From Flavobacterium saccharophilum (GTDB lineage Bacteria; Bacteroidota; Bacteroidia; Flavobacteriales; Flavobacteriaceae), in contig NZ_FRBY01000001.1 of assembly GCF_900142735.1 (NCBI RefSeq), forward strand, positions 1,222,735-1,286,734: a stretch of 64,000 nt of DNA, given 5' to 3'. This document shows positions 26,941 through 34,917 of the stretch, piece after piece. Positions within the stretch are counted from its first letter, which is position 1. Every line of letters starts with the position of its first letter. The position numbers and the translations under genes were made by a program. The notes beneath the pieces were generated by a model. The model was given only the letters and a program-made list of their open reading frames with translations. It ran no database searches and was not told the origin of the DNA.

Positions 26941-26973
26941 AAAGGCTGGTGGAGAAATTTACCAGCTTTTTTT
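26941..26973 (+). terminator. Terminator after miniprotein gene 2
   Basis: AAAGGCTGGT and ACCAGCTTTT pair around GGAGAAATTT, followed by TTTG. Confidence 0.75.
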
Positions 26974-27054
26974 GTTATTGTTTGAGTTAAATTTTTGATA
27001 ATAAAAAGCAATAAAATTTTCATTCTTTGTTACTTTGCTTAAAACTATACCTAC

Positions 27055-28290
27055 ATGATCCTTCGTTTTGTAATTCTTTGTGCTCTGTTTCTATTTATTG
27101 AGTTCTATTCTTATCAGGCTTTTCGAACTTTAATCAAATTAAGATGGGTTTTGATTGGTTATCAGGTTTTAAGTTTGTTCATTTTAATCTTTATAATTTA
27201 TTCTTTCTCACAAGTAGATCGTTCTGTTGGGCAAACCAGACAGTTTATGTTTACTACAGGCTTGATGCTGCTGGTTTATGTACCAAAAATAGTAGTGACA
27301 CTTATTTTATTTGGTGAAGATATTTTTAGAATAGGAGCAAGTATTTTTAACTACTTTATTTACAATGCACCAAGAAAGGAAATGATGCCCGATAGGCGAA
27401 AGTTTATCAGTCAGATTGCTTTAGGATTGGCTGCAGTACCTTTTTTGTCAATTATTTACGGAATTTTTGAAGGAAAATATAATTTCAAAGTAATCAAACA
27501 AACAGTCTTTTTTCCAGATTTGCCAGATGCTTTTGATGGTTTTAGAATCACTCAGATTTCAGATGTTCATAGTGGAAGTTTTGATAATCCTGAAAAGATA
27601 AATTATGCAATTGACCTAATCAATGAACAAGAAGCAGATATGATTTTGTTTACGGGCGATATTGTAAATACACATGCCAAAGAAATGCATCCTTGGCTGG
27701 AGACTTTTAATCGAATTAAAGAATACAAATACGGTAAGTTTTCTGTTTTAGGAAACCATGATTACGGAGAATATGTTACCTGGCCTTCTGAGAAGCAAAA
27801 AGATGAAAATTTTCAAGAGATTAAGAAGCTTTATGAGCAAATAGGATTTAAATTAATGCTGAATGAGCATAAATATATTCAGAAAGGTGACGATAAAATT
27901 GCACTTATTGGAGTGGAAAATTGGGGCGTTAATTTTAAAAAAGCAGGTGATTTAAATAAAGCCTCACAAAATGTGCATCAGGATGATTTCAAAGTTTTAA
28001 TGAGTCACGATCCAAGCCACTGGGAGGCTGAGATTAAAAATCATCCTAAAAACTTTCATTTAACGTTGTCAGGTCACACACACGGAATGCAATTTGGAAT
28101 AGAAATTCCGGGTTATTTTAAGTGGAGTTTGGCACAATATATTTACAAGCAATGGGCGGGATTATACGAAAACGTAGGCCGATACGTTTATGTAAATCGA
28201 GGATTTGGTTTCCATGCTTACCCAGGGCGAGTGGGTATAATGCCTGAAATAACAGTCATTGAACTAAAAAAAGGTAACAATGTGGCTTAA
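27055..28290 (+). CDS. Membrane-anchored metallophosphoesterase (YkuE-like)
   Basis: A 411-aa protein. Residues 1-110 hold about three or four hydrophobic helices, and the region RRKFISQIALGLAAVPFLSIIYG (about 117-140) contains another. The calcineurin-like phosphoesterase domain follows with ITQISDVHSGSFDN (D-x-H), DMILFTGDIVNT (GD), VLGNHDYGEY (GNHD), VLMSHDPSHW (H) and LTLSGHTHGMQFG (GHTH), so all metal-binding blocks are present. YkuE-type enzymes act on phospholipid or UDP-linked substrates at the membrane; the substrate here is unknown. Downstream is the thioredoxin-like gene, 70 nt away with its own -7 box. Confidence 0.92.
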   Translation: MILRFVILCALFLFIEFYSYQAFRTLIKLRWVLIGYQVLSLFILIFIIYSFSQVDRSVGQTRQFMFTTGLMLLVYVPKIVVTLILFGEDIFRIGASIFNYFIYNAPRKEMMPDRRKFISQIALGLAAVPFLSIIYGIFEGKYNFKVIKQTVFFPDLPDAFDGFRITQISDVHSGSFDNPEKINYAIDLINEQEADMILFTGDIVNTHAKEMHPWLETFNRIKEYKYGKFSVLGNHDYGEYVTWPSEKQKDENFQEIKKLYEQIGFKLMLNEHKYIQKGDDKIALIGVENWGVNFKKAGDLNKASQNVHQDDFKVLMSHDPSHWEAEIKNHPKNFHLTLSGHTHGMQFGIEIPGYFKWSLAQYIYKQWAGLYENVGRYVYVNRGFGFHAYPGRVGIMPEITVIELKKGNNVA

Positions 28291-28304
28291 TTCGTTAAAA
28301 ATGC

Positions 28305-28312
28305 TACATTTG
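28305..28312 (+). promoter_or_regulatory. -7 box before the thioredoxin-like gene
   Basis: TACATTTG matches TAnnTTTG, 49 nt before the ATG at 28361. No clear -33 box. Confidence 0.5.
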
Positions 28313-28360
28313 TATTAATTATCTCTTTTTAATAGATTAAAAGAATTAAATTTTTGGTTT

Positions 28361-28663
28361 ATGTCAAAATTTGGAGAACTTATAAATGCCCAAGTTCCAG
28401 TGTTAATAGATTTTTACACAGATTGGAACGAATCTTCTGTATCAATGCATCCTGTTATTAAGGATGTAGCTGCTGCACTTGGCGATAAAGCCAAAGTAAT
28501 TAAAATTGATGTAGATAAAAATCAGGAGCTTGCCGAAGCCTTGCGTATAAAAGGGCTTCCCACTTTAATGATTTATAAAGAAGGACAAATGATATGGAGG
28601 CAATCAGGTGAGCTTGATGCAAATACTATTATCGGAATTGTTCAGGATCAATTCAGTATCTAA
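28361..28663 (+). CDS. Thioredoxin-like protein lacking the CxxC active site
   Basis: A 100-aa thioredoxin fold with the usual frame: VPVLIDFYTDW at the second strand, then IDVDKNQELAEALRIKGLPTLMIYKEGQ including the cis-proline. At the active site, where W-C-G-P-C-K is expected, the sequence is W22-N23-E24-S25-S26-V27, so both redox cysteines are missing and the protein contains no cysteine at all. It therefore cannot act as a disulfide reductase. A chaperone or binding role is possible. No signal peptide, so probably cytoplasmic. It follows the metallophosphoesterase gene and is convergent with the deacetylase gene. Confidence 0.9.
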   Translation: MSKFGELINAQVPVLIDFYTDWNESSVSMHPVIKDVAAALGDKAKVIKIDVDKNQELAEALRIKGLPTLMIYKEGQMIWRQSGELDANTIIGIVQDQFSI

Positions 28664-28691
28664 TTAAAACTTCCTCTTAGTTGATGTTGTT

Positions 28692-29330
28692 TTAATGAAT
28701 GATATCAAACTTATACCCGTTTTCTTTTAAAAAGTGTAACGTTTTAGGTAACGCGAATTTTAAATTATGCGATGCTTTAATACTGTCATGAAAAACGATT
28801 ACACTGCCGGATGTTACATTTTTAGTAACGTTTTCAAGGCATTTTTCAGGTGTAATGCTCTGATCAAAATCGGCACTTAAAACATCCCACATTACTATCT
28901 TGTAGCCTAAATTTCGTAAAATTTTAGATTGTGCTTTTTTAATTTTTCCGTAGGGAGGGCGAAACAATAAACCATTCAGCCTTTTCTCATTTGATAAAAT
29001 AGAAGCACAGTTCTTTACATTCTCTATGTAATCATTTGTTTGGCTTTTCCATCCATTGATATGATTCATGGTATGATTACCAATAGAATGCCCTTCTGCA
29101 ATTAATCTTTCAAACAAAGAGGAATTTGCATTGATATTTTTTCCGATGCAAAAGAAGGTTGCTTTTGCATCAAATTTCTTTAATTCAGATAAAACCCAGT
29201 CCGTAACTTCTGGAGTTGGGCCATCATCAAAAGTAAGGTATATTTTCTTTTCTTGATTTGGAATATCCCAACAATACTTTGAAAACACCCTTTTTATAAA
29301 TGAATTTGTTTTTACCCAATAAAAGCTCAT
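28692..29330 (-). CDS. Polysaccharide deacetylase (NodB homology)
   Basis: Metal-dependent N-deacetylase of carbohydrate esterase family 4, 212 aa. The motifs are intact: IYLTFDDGPTPEVT (motif 1, catalytic base and metal Asp), HSIGNHTMNH (HxxxH metal ligands), LLFRPPYGKI (motif 3), MWDVLSADFD (motif 4) and VIVFHDSIKAS (motif 5). No signal peptide is clear; an N-terminal SFYWVKTNSFIKRVFSKYCW precedes the domain. It may act on peptidoglycan or another GlcNAc polymer. Convergent with the thioredoxin-like gene. Confidence 0.93.
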   Translation of the reverse strand: MSFYWVKTNSFIKRVFSKYCWDIPNQEKKIYLTFDDGPTPEVTDWVLSELKKFDAKATFFCIGKNINANSSLFERLIAEGHSIGNHTMNHINGWKSQTNDYIENVKNCASILSNEKRLNGLLFRPPYGKIKKAQSKILRNLGYKIVMWDVLSADFDQSITPEKCLENVTKNVTSGSVIVFHDSIKASHNLKFALPKTLHFLKENGYKFDIIH

Positions 29331-29360
29331 TGTGAGATGATTTAGAGATATGTAAAAATA

Positions 29361-29400
29361 AAAAATGCAGCGCTATTTAACTAGAAGCGCTGCATTTTTT
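29361..29400 (-). terminator. Terminator after the DUF2723 gene
   Basis: ATGCAGCGCT and AGCGCTGCAT form a 10-bp stem, flanked by an A-run at the left and a T-run at the right, so it works for the minus-strand transcript ending at 29426. Confidence 0.9.
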
Positions 29401-29425
29401 TAATCAGTATATTTTTCGTATATTA

Positions 29426-32400
29426 TTATTCTTTTTCGCGTCCAAAACGTTCGAAAACATTTACATATGTATTGAAAGTCACTTTGTGTTTTTCATAGAA
29501 TGCTCTGTCCTTGTTATGTTCCATAACTTGTAAAAGACTTCTGTAACGTTCAATGTCGGTAATAATATCCATTGCTAAGTCGGTTTGATCACCTGGTGTC
29601 AATGTTGCGTAATAATTTAAGTTCTCTTTGTATTTCTGAACTAATTTATTTAGCAAATCATGCGCTTTTGCTGTTTCTCCAACTTTGTAATATCCATTTG
29701 CAAACGGTTCTACCAATGAATAGTATCCATATTTATCTACAGGTAATTTTGTCATTGCTAAATTAATTACATTTTTAGCTTTGTCGATTTTACCTTCTGC
29801 AATTAATTGCTCACTTAAGCGAGATAAATTAGTGCGGTATGTGATGCTGTTTCTTCTTGTTTCAGGATCGTGGTAAATTTTATTGCTATCACTATTGCCC
29901 CAATCCCATTTCATTACAATATCATACATTTTATCGGCATCAATTTGTCCCATATCCATTGGTCCACCATCTTTTGATGGAACATTTCTAACAGGTACTA
30001 ATTTGTATACCATTCCGTCTAATTGTAAATAATCTTTTAACCATAAATAATCTTCATCGTCAAAAGCACCACCACTAAAGTAAATTGGTCTTTTCCAGTT
30101 GTTATTGGCTAAGATGTCAAGCATCATCAGACGATTTTTGTAGATCGCACTTCCTTTAATGTCTATATCCATATACGGAACGATAGAATCGTTGTATTTA
30201 GGATTCACAACTTTGTTCTTGATGATAAGATTTTTATCAACCGGTACTCTAATTTTATTAGTTGGATAAAAATGAATCGTTTGTCCGTTTTGTAAACCTA
30301 CAGTCGATTTCGGATTTTTAATAAAACTAATAAAGTCATTGATGTTCCAACGGGTATCAATTTTTTGAATATAAGCTACATAATCCAGCTTATCTCCCAC
30401 ATATTCGTCGTGATTGAATGATATTGGTAATGGGTCAGATTCATATGATTTCGCTTTCATTTGGTCAATATACCAATCTGTCATAAACAGACTTGTATTT
30501 ACAATTTTTACGTCTGTTCTAATGCCTTCAATTTCCTGTGCGTACCACAATGGGAAAGTATCATTATCACCAATGGTAAATAGAATAGCGTTTTTATCAC
30601 AAGAATTCAAATATGCTTTAGCCATTGCAACTGCGGTATATTTATTTGATCTGTCGTGATCATCCCAGTTTTGAGAAGCCATTAAGATAGGTGCGGCTAA
30701 TAAAGTTCCGGCAATAATAATTGGTCCGGCAATTTTAGGTGCAATATATTTTTGGATGCTTTCGTATAGTGAATAGACCCCAAAACCTATCCAGATCGCA
30801 AACACATAAAAAGATCCTACAAGGGCATAATCTCTTTCACGAGGTTCAAAAGGTCTCTCATTTAAATAAATTTTTAATGCGATACCAGTAAATAAGAACA
30901 ATGCTAAAAGAACATAAAAGCTTTTAAGGTCTTTGTTAGCATGGTACATTATTCCGATAAGTCCTAAAATAAACGGAAGGAAAAAGTAAACATTTCTTCC
31001 TTTGTTATTTAAAACATCTGAAGGTAAATTATCCTGAGAGCCAAGGTGTAATGAATCAAGAGCTTTGATTCCGCTGATCCAGTTTCCATCAAGATTATCA
31101 TATTTGCCCTGTTCGTCACTTTGACGTCCTACAAAGTTCCACATTAAATATCTCCAGTACATATATCCAAATTGGTATTCGAACATAAAACTGAAATTAT
31201 CTACAGTTGATGGTTTTTCGATAATTAAATATTCGCCATAGCTTTTTAAGAACTTAACATAACCTTCGTTATCGATTTGTTTTTGAGCATATGCTTTTCT
31301 GAATTCAGAAACGGTTTTTTCAACCTCATTTCTCAATTGAGCTGTAGCTTTGTTGTATTCCTCTTCACTTAATTGACTCGCGTCAATCCCGTATTTAGTT
31401 AAATCATCTTCATAAGGGTAATTAGGGTTGATTTTAAATGCAGGAGGATTTGTAAAGCTGATATAGTTTTGAATGTGTCCGGTTTCGGTACTCCACATTC
31501 TTGGTAAAATTGTTTTTTGATTGTCGTCAGAGTTTTGTTCTGCGTTTTTGTAATTATTCGTAATGATATATTTACCAGTTTTATAATCTCTTTCGTAGTT
31601 TGGTTTTTTGTCCAGGTATGGATTTTTTTCGTCAAGACCAGCAAAAACTTCAGTGTATTGAGGACCGTAAAATAATGGGTTTACACCGTATTGTTCACGA
31701 TTGTAATAGGCTAAAACCTCCGTTGCATCAGAGGGTTTGTTTTCATTGATTACTGTATTGGCATTAGCACGTACAGGTAACATGATCCAGGTTGAGAAAC
31801 CAATCAGGATAAATAAAACACAAAGGATAATTGTGTTGTAGAAAACCAATCCTTTTTGTTTGGTATACTTTAATCCAAAATAGAAGAAAGCAATAAAAAG
31901 TAATGCTACAAAAATGGTTCCTGAGTTAAAAGGAAGTCCCATGCTGTTTACCATGAAAACCTCAGTTTTTCCAAAGAAAGCCATGGTTAATGGTAAAAGT
32001 AATTTGAAAATAAATAATAAAATTGCAATTACGACTGCATTTGCAATGATGAAATTTTTGATGGTAACTTTTTCGTAATGTTTAAAGTAATATAGAAAAC
32101 CAATGGCAGGAATTGTTAATAAAGCCATAAAGTGAACTCCAAAGGAAAGACCTACAACAAGCGAAATAATTAATAACCATTTATTTCCTTTAGGCTGGTC
32201 CATATCCTGTTCCCAACGAAGGCCAAGCCAGAAAAGCAGCGCAATTAACAAAGACGCCATTGCGTAAACTTCTGCTTCAACAGCGTTAAACCAAAAACTA
32301 TCAGAGAAAGTGTAGGCTAATGCGCCGACAAACGAACTTCCTAAAATAACAATTGCATTGTTGTTGTCGATTTCAGTAAAACGAGCTACAATTTTCTTCA

Positions 32401-32707
32401 AAATCATAGACGATGACCAAAACATAAATAAAATAGTAAAGGCACTGGAAAAAACAGACATCATATTAACCATCAATGCGACATGTTGATTATCAATGGC
32501 AAACATGGCAAAAAAGGCTCCCATCATCTGGAATAAAGGTGCTCCCGGTGGGTGGCCAACTTCTAGTTTAGCCGCTGTAGCGATATATTCGCCACAATCC
32601 CAGAAGCTCATAGTAGGTTCAACAGTCAGTGTGTAAGTAGTTAAAGCGATTGCAAATGCAAACCAACCAATAATTGTATTCCATTTATTGAAATTGAATT
32701 GTGCCAT
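29426..32707 (-). CDS. DUF2723 family membrane protein (glycosyltransferase/O-mannosyltransferase-like)
   Basis: A 1093-aa polytopic protein. The N terminus carries the DUF2723 signature: YTLTVEPTMSFWDCGEYIATAAKLEVGHPPGAPLFQMMG, with the D-x-GE in the first loop typical of GT-C glycosyltransferases. About 12 membrane helices lie between residues 10 and 700, followed by a large soluble C-terminal region (residues ~700-1093), including FTIGDNDTFPLWYAQEIEGIRTDVKIVNTSLFMTDWYI and an end region with TPR-like character. Homology to the human TMEM260 family suggests a transfer of sugar to protein or lipid. A role in Bacteroidota O-glycosylation is plausible but not shown by sequence. Confidence 0.88.
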   Translation of the reverse strand: MAQFNFNKWNTIIGWFAFAIALTTYTLTVEPTMSFWDCGEYIATAAKLEVGHPPGAPLFQMMGAFFAMFAIDNQHVALMVNMMSVFSSAFTILFMFWSSSMILKKIVARFTEIDNNNAIVILGSSFVGALAYTFSDSFWFNAVEAEVYAMASLLIALLFWLGLRWEQDMDQPKGNKWLLIISLVVGLSFGVHFMALLTIPAIGFLYYFKHYEKVTIKNFIIANAVVIAILLFIFKLLLPLTMAFFGKTEVFMVNSMGLPFNSGTIFVALLFIAFFYFGLKYTKQKGLVFYNTIILCVLFILIGFSTWIMLPVRANANTVINENKPSDATEVLAYYNREQYGVNPLFYGPQYTEVFAGLDEKNPYLDKKPNYERDYKTGKYIITNNYKNAEQNSDDNQKTILPRMWSTETGHIQNYISFTNPPAFKINPNYPYEDDLTKYGIDASQLSEEEYNKATAQLRNEVEKTVSEFRKAYAQKQIDNEGYVKFLKSYGEYLIIEKPSTVDNFSFMFEYQFGYMYWRYLMWNFVGRQSDEQGKYDNLDGNWISGIKALDSLHLGSQDNLPSDVLNNKGRNVYFFLPFILGLIGIMYHANKDLKSFYVLLALFLFTGIALKIYLNERPFEPRERDYALVGSFYVFAIWIGFGVYSLYESIQKYIAPKIAGPIIIAGTLLAAPILMASQNWDDHDRSNKYTAVAMAKAYLNSCDKNAILFTIGDNDTFPLWYAQEIEGIRTDVKIVNTSLFMTDWYIDQMKAKSYESDPLPISFNHDEYVGDKLDYVAYIQKIDTRWNINDFISFIKNPKSTVGLQNGQTIHFYPTNKIRVPVDKNLIIKNKVVNPKYNDSIVPYMDIDIKGSAIYKNRLMMLDILANNNWKRPIYFSGGAFDDEDYLWLKDYLQLDGMVYKLVPVRNVPSKDGGPMDMGQIDADKMYDIVMKWDWGNSDSNKIYHDPETRRNSITYRTNLSRLSEQLIAEGKIDKAKNVINLAMTKLPVDKYGYYSLVEPFANGYYKVGETAKAHDLLNKLVQKYKENLNYYATLTPGDQTDLAMDIITDIERYRSLLQVMEHNKDRAFYEKHKVTFNTYVNVFERFGREKE

Positions 32708-32902
32708 ATTTAGATGTTAAAATTTTGTGTGTTTTCTATTCTACAAAGAAAATGTTTTTTTGTGTAAAGAAACGAGCATTAACATAAAATTCTACAAAAC
32801 TATTTGCTGAAAGTAACGTGTTGTTTGTGAAATACTTGTGAAAGTGTTGTGAGTTTTGGAGGAAAAAAAACAAGAAAAAAAAGATTTTTTTTCGCGAAAA
32901 AG

Positions 32903-32933
32903 TTTGTGTAAACTAAAAAAAGCTTTAAATTTG
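32903..32933 (+). promoter_or_regulatory. Promoter of tRNA-Gln copy 1
   Basis: TTTG (32903-32906), 19 nt, TAAATTTG (32926-32933), 20 nt before the tRNA. The same layout occurs for copy 2. Confidence 0.8.
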
Positions 32934-32953
32934 CACTCGCTTAACGGCATTGC

Positions 32954-33024
32954 TGGTCTATGGTGTAATGGTAACACAACTGTTTTTGGTGCAGTCTTTC
33001 TAGGTTCGAGTCCTAGTAGACCAA
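32954..33024 (+). tRNA. tRNA-Gln (anticodon TTG), copy 1
   Basis: The acceptor arms TGGTCTA and TAGACCA pair over 7 bp; the T arm is CTAGG-TTCGAGT-CCTAG; the anticodon arm ACTGT-TTTTGGT-GCAGT carries TTG at positions 34-36, so it reads glutamine codons. The 3' CCA is not encoded (ACA follows). Length 71 nt including the discriminator A. Confidence 0.95.
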
Positions 33025-33027
33025 CAT

Positions 33028-33055
33028 AAAGCCTCTCATTTGAGAGGCTTTTTTT
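33028..33055 (+). terminator. Terminator of tRNA-Gln copy 1
   Basis: GCCTCTCA and TGAGAGGC form a perfect stem with TT loop, followed by a run of seven T. Confidence 0.9.
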
Positions 33056-33239
33056 ATGCACTAATTTTTCGGCGAATTTCAAATTTTGGATCGCGGGTTT
33101 GCTTATAAAAGATAAGGTATTGATGAGAAAAAAGGTGTCATATGGAAATCTGTCCGGGGTGTGATGAAAAAAATAAAAGCAAGAAATAGCCTGATAAGCA
33201 ATGGTTTGTTAATCTTTGTTTGTGCTTTTGTTGAAAAAA

Positions 33240-33270
33240 TTTGCGTAAACTAAAAAAAGCTTTAAATTTG
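33240..33270 (+). promoter_or_regulatory. Promoter of tRNA-Gln copy 2
   Basis: TTTG (33240-33243), 19 nt, TAAATTTG (33263-33270). The flanking bases are nearly identical to copy 1. Confidence 0.8.
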
Positions 33271-33290
33271 CACTCGCTTAACGGCAGTGC

Positions 33291-33361
33291 TGGTCTATGG
33301 TGTAATGGTAACACAACTGTTTTTGGTGCAGTCTTTCTAGGTTCGAGTCCTAGTAGACCAA
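33291..33361 (+). tRNA. tRNA-Gln (anticodon TTG), copy 2
   Basis: Identical to copy 1 (32954-33024) across the tRNA, 337 nt downstream. The upstream promoter region is nearly identical too, so the two arose by tandem duplication of a promoter-tRNA-terminator unit. The spacer at 33057-33239 is not repeated. Confidence 0.95.
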
Positions 33362-33364
33362 CAT

Positions 33365-33394
33365 AAAAAGCCTCTCAATCGAGAGGCTTTTTTT
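33365..33394 (+). terminator. Terminator of tRNA-Gln copy 2
   Basis: GCCTCTC and GAGAGGC pair around AATC with a following T-run; a variant of the copy 1 hairpin. Confidence 0.9.
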
Positions 33395-33437
33395 ATGTGA
33401 TAAAATTTAGGTGAGTTTTAAATTGTGAAAATCTGAT

Positions 33438-34262
33438 TTAGATTTTTAAGGTAATGACAGGTCTTATGGCGTGGTTTACTAATCCTTCGCTAATGCTGCC
33501 GTTGAAAAAGTGTGCAAAGCCAGTTCTTCCGTGGGTGCACATTCCAATAATGTCTGCATTTATGCTATTGGCAAAATTGATAATTCCTTTTTCGATATTA
33601 GTATCGTTGTAAATGTGAGTTGTGTAATTGGTAATGTTGAATTCAGTTATGAAATTTTTCATTGCTTTTTCAATAACGTGCGTTGGTTTGAAACTGTTTG
33701 GTGTGCAGATTGTAACCAAATGTATTTTTGATTCAAAGAATTTAGTAAAGTTTAGTAATTTTTCGAATGGTTTTTTTGCTTCTTCGGAAAAATCGGAGGC
33801 AAAAATAATGTTGGCCACTTTGAAATCAGAAATATCTTTTTTGATAACTAAAACTGGTATTTCAGAATTTCGAACAACTTTTTCGGTGTTAGAGCCAATT
33901 AGTAACTCTTCAACACCAGATGAGCCATGAGATCCCATGATAATTAAATCAATATCGTAATCTTTGCTAACTTGTGTGATTCCGTGAATGGGTTTGTCTA
34001 TTTTTACAATTTCAGTTACCGGAATTCCATCCAGATAAGGTCTTGAAGAGATGTCGTCAAGCATTTCGTTTGCCTTTTTCATAAAAAGCATGGTTTCGGG
34101 AATGCTTGCGCCACCCAATATGGCGTCATTCATTTGATGAGGTAATTCAAGCATGTGTAAAACGATAATTTCAGAATCGTTTTTTTGAGCAATTTGTGCA
34201 GCAACTTTTAGGGCGTCTTCTGCATGTTCTGAAAAGTCAGTAGGGACTAAAATTCGTTTCAT
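33438..34262 (-). CDS. Universal stress protein with two UspA domains
   Basis: A 274-aa cytoplasmic protein made of two tandem UspA folds. The first (1-140) has ILVPTDFSEHAEDALKVAAQIA and the nucleotide-binding-type IIMGSHGSSGVEELLIGSNTEKVVRNSEIPVLVI (G-x2-G-x9-G-S/T pattern). The second (about 150-274) has IIFASDFSEEAKKPF and MCTHGRTGFAHFFNGSISEGLVNHAIRPVITL. The tandem arrangement is common in Bacteroidota. Monocistronic; role in general stress is inferred from family. Confidence 0.93.
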   Translation of the reverse strand: MKRILVPTDFSEHAEDALKVAAQIAQKNDSEIIVLHMLELPHQMNDAILGGASIPETMLFMKKANEMLDDISSRPYLDGIPVTEIVKIDKPIHGITQVSKDYDIDLIIMGSHGSSGVEELLIGSNTEKVVRNSEIPVLVIKKDISDFKVANIIFASDFSEEAKKPFEKLLNFTKFFESKIHLVTICTPNSFKPTHVIEKAMKNFITEFNITNYTTHIYNDTNIEKGIINFANSINADIIGMCTHGRTGFAHFFNGSISEGLVNHAIRPVITLKI

Positions 34263-34348
34263 AATTTTTTGAGGTTAAATTATTTGAATAATCCGTTATT
34301 TTAATGCTCCCATAAAGATAAGAAATATTTTTAGAGCAATCAATTTAT

Positions 34349-34377
34349 TTTGATTTATAAAAAAAACACTATATTTG
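34349..34377 (+). promoter_or_regulatory. Promoter of rimP-nusA-infB
   Basis: TTTG (34349-34352), 17 nt, TATATTTG (34370-34377). The transcript would start near 34383, just above a terminator-like hairpin. Confidence 0.75.
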
Positions 34378-34405
34378 CACCGTTATTTATTAAAATCTAA
34401 ATAAT

Positions 34406-34431
34406 GAGGGGACTAAGTGTCCCCTCTTTTT
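34406..34431 (+). promoter_or_regulatory. Terminator-like leader hairpin before rimP
   Basis: GAGGGGAC and GTCCCCTC form a perfect 8-bp GC-rich stem around TAAGT, followed directly by TTTTT. It lies between the promoter and the rimP ATG at 34440, so it is in the leader and not at the end of a gene. Possible attenuator, perhaps NusA-responsive (inference). Confidence 0.65.
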
Positions 34432-34439
34432 ATAAAATT

Positions 34440-34904
34440 ATGACATTTAAAGAAAAAGTAAACGGATTAATCGCAGAAGCTCTTCTGGAAAAGCCTTCAA
34501 TCTTTTTGATTGATTTATCTATTTCAGATTCTTTCAAAATTAGTGTTGGTTTAGACGGAGATAATGGAGTGGCGCTGCAGGATTGCATTGATGTTAGTCG
34601 TGCAATCGAGAATAATCTGGATCGTGAAGAGCAGGATTTTTCGTTGGAAGTAGCATCGGTTGGAGTAGGATCACCTTTGAAAATGACAAGGCAATACAAG
34701 AAGAATATTGGTAGAACGTTGATTGTTACTACAAATACTGAAAAAATTGAAGCAGAATTAGTGGAAGCTAACGATGTTTTTATAATTTTGTCTTGGAAAG
34801 CAAGAGAACCGAAAAAAGTAGGAAAAGGAAAAGAAACAGTTCAAAAAGAGCAACAAATACCTTATACAGAAATTAAAGAGGCAATTGTTACAGTAACATT
34901 TTAA
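34440..34904 (+). CDS. rimP: Ribosome maturation factor RimP
   Basis: Assists 30S subunit maturation. About 154 aa with [74 protein letters not shown], the usual RimP pattern (family G-x-D and SPG-like loop). I start at the ATG at 34440 (MTFKEKVNG); an ATG at 34404 in the same frame would have to be translated through the leader hairpin and adds residues with no family resemblance. First gene of the rimP-nusA-infB operon, 13 nt before nusA. Confidence 0.93.
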   Translation: MTFKEKVNGLIAEALLEKPSIFLIDLSISDSFKISVGLDGDNGVALQDCIDVSRAIENNLDREEQDFSLEVASVGVGSPLKMTRQYKKNIGRTLIVTTNTEKIEAELVEANDVFIILSWKAREPKKVGKGKETVQKEQQIPYTEIKEAIVTVTF

Positions 34905-34917
34905 TTAAAGAATTCGC

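Noticed and set aside
32792..33082. 96-codon minus-strand ORF
   Set aside because: It runs antisense through tRNA-Gln copy 1 and its terminator; the middle of the peptide is just the reverse complement of the tRNA.
34404..34439. Upstream ATG for rimP
   Set aside because: Translation would pass through the leader hairpin, and the extra residues do not match RimP; ATG at 34440 fits the family start.
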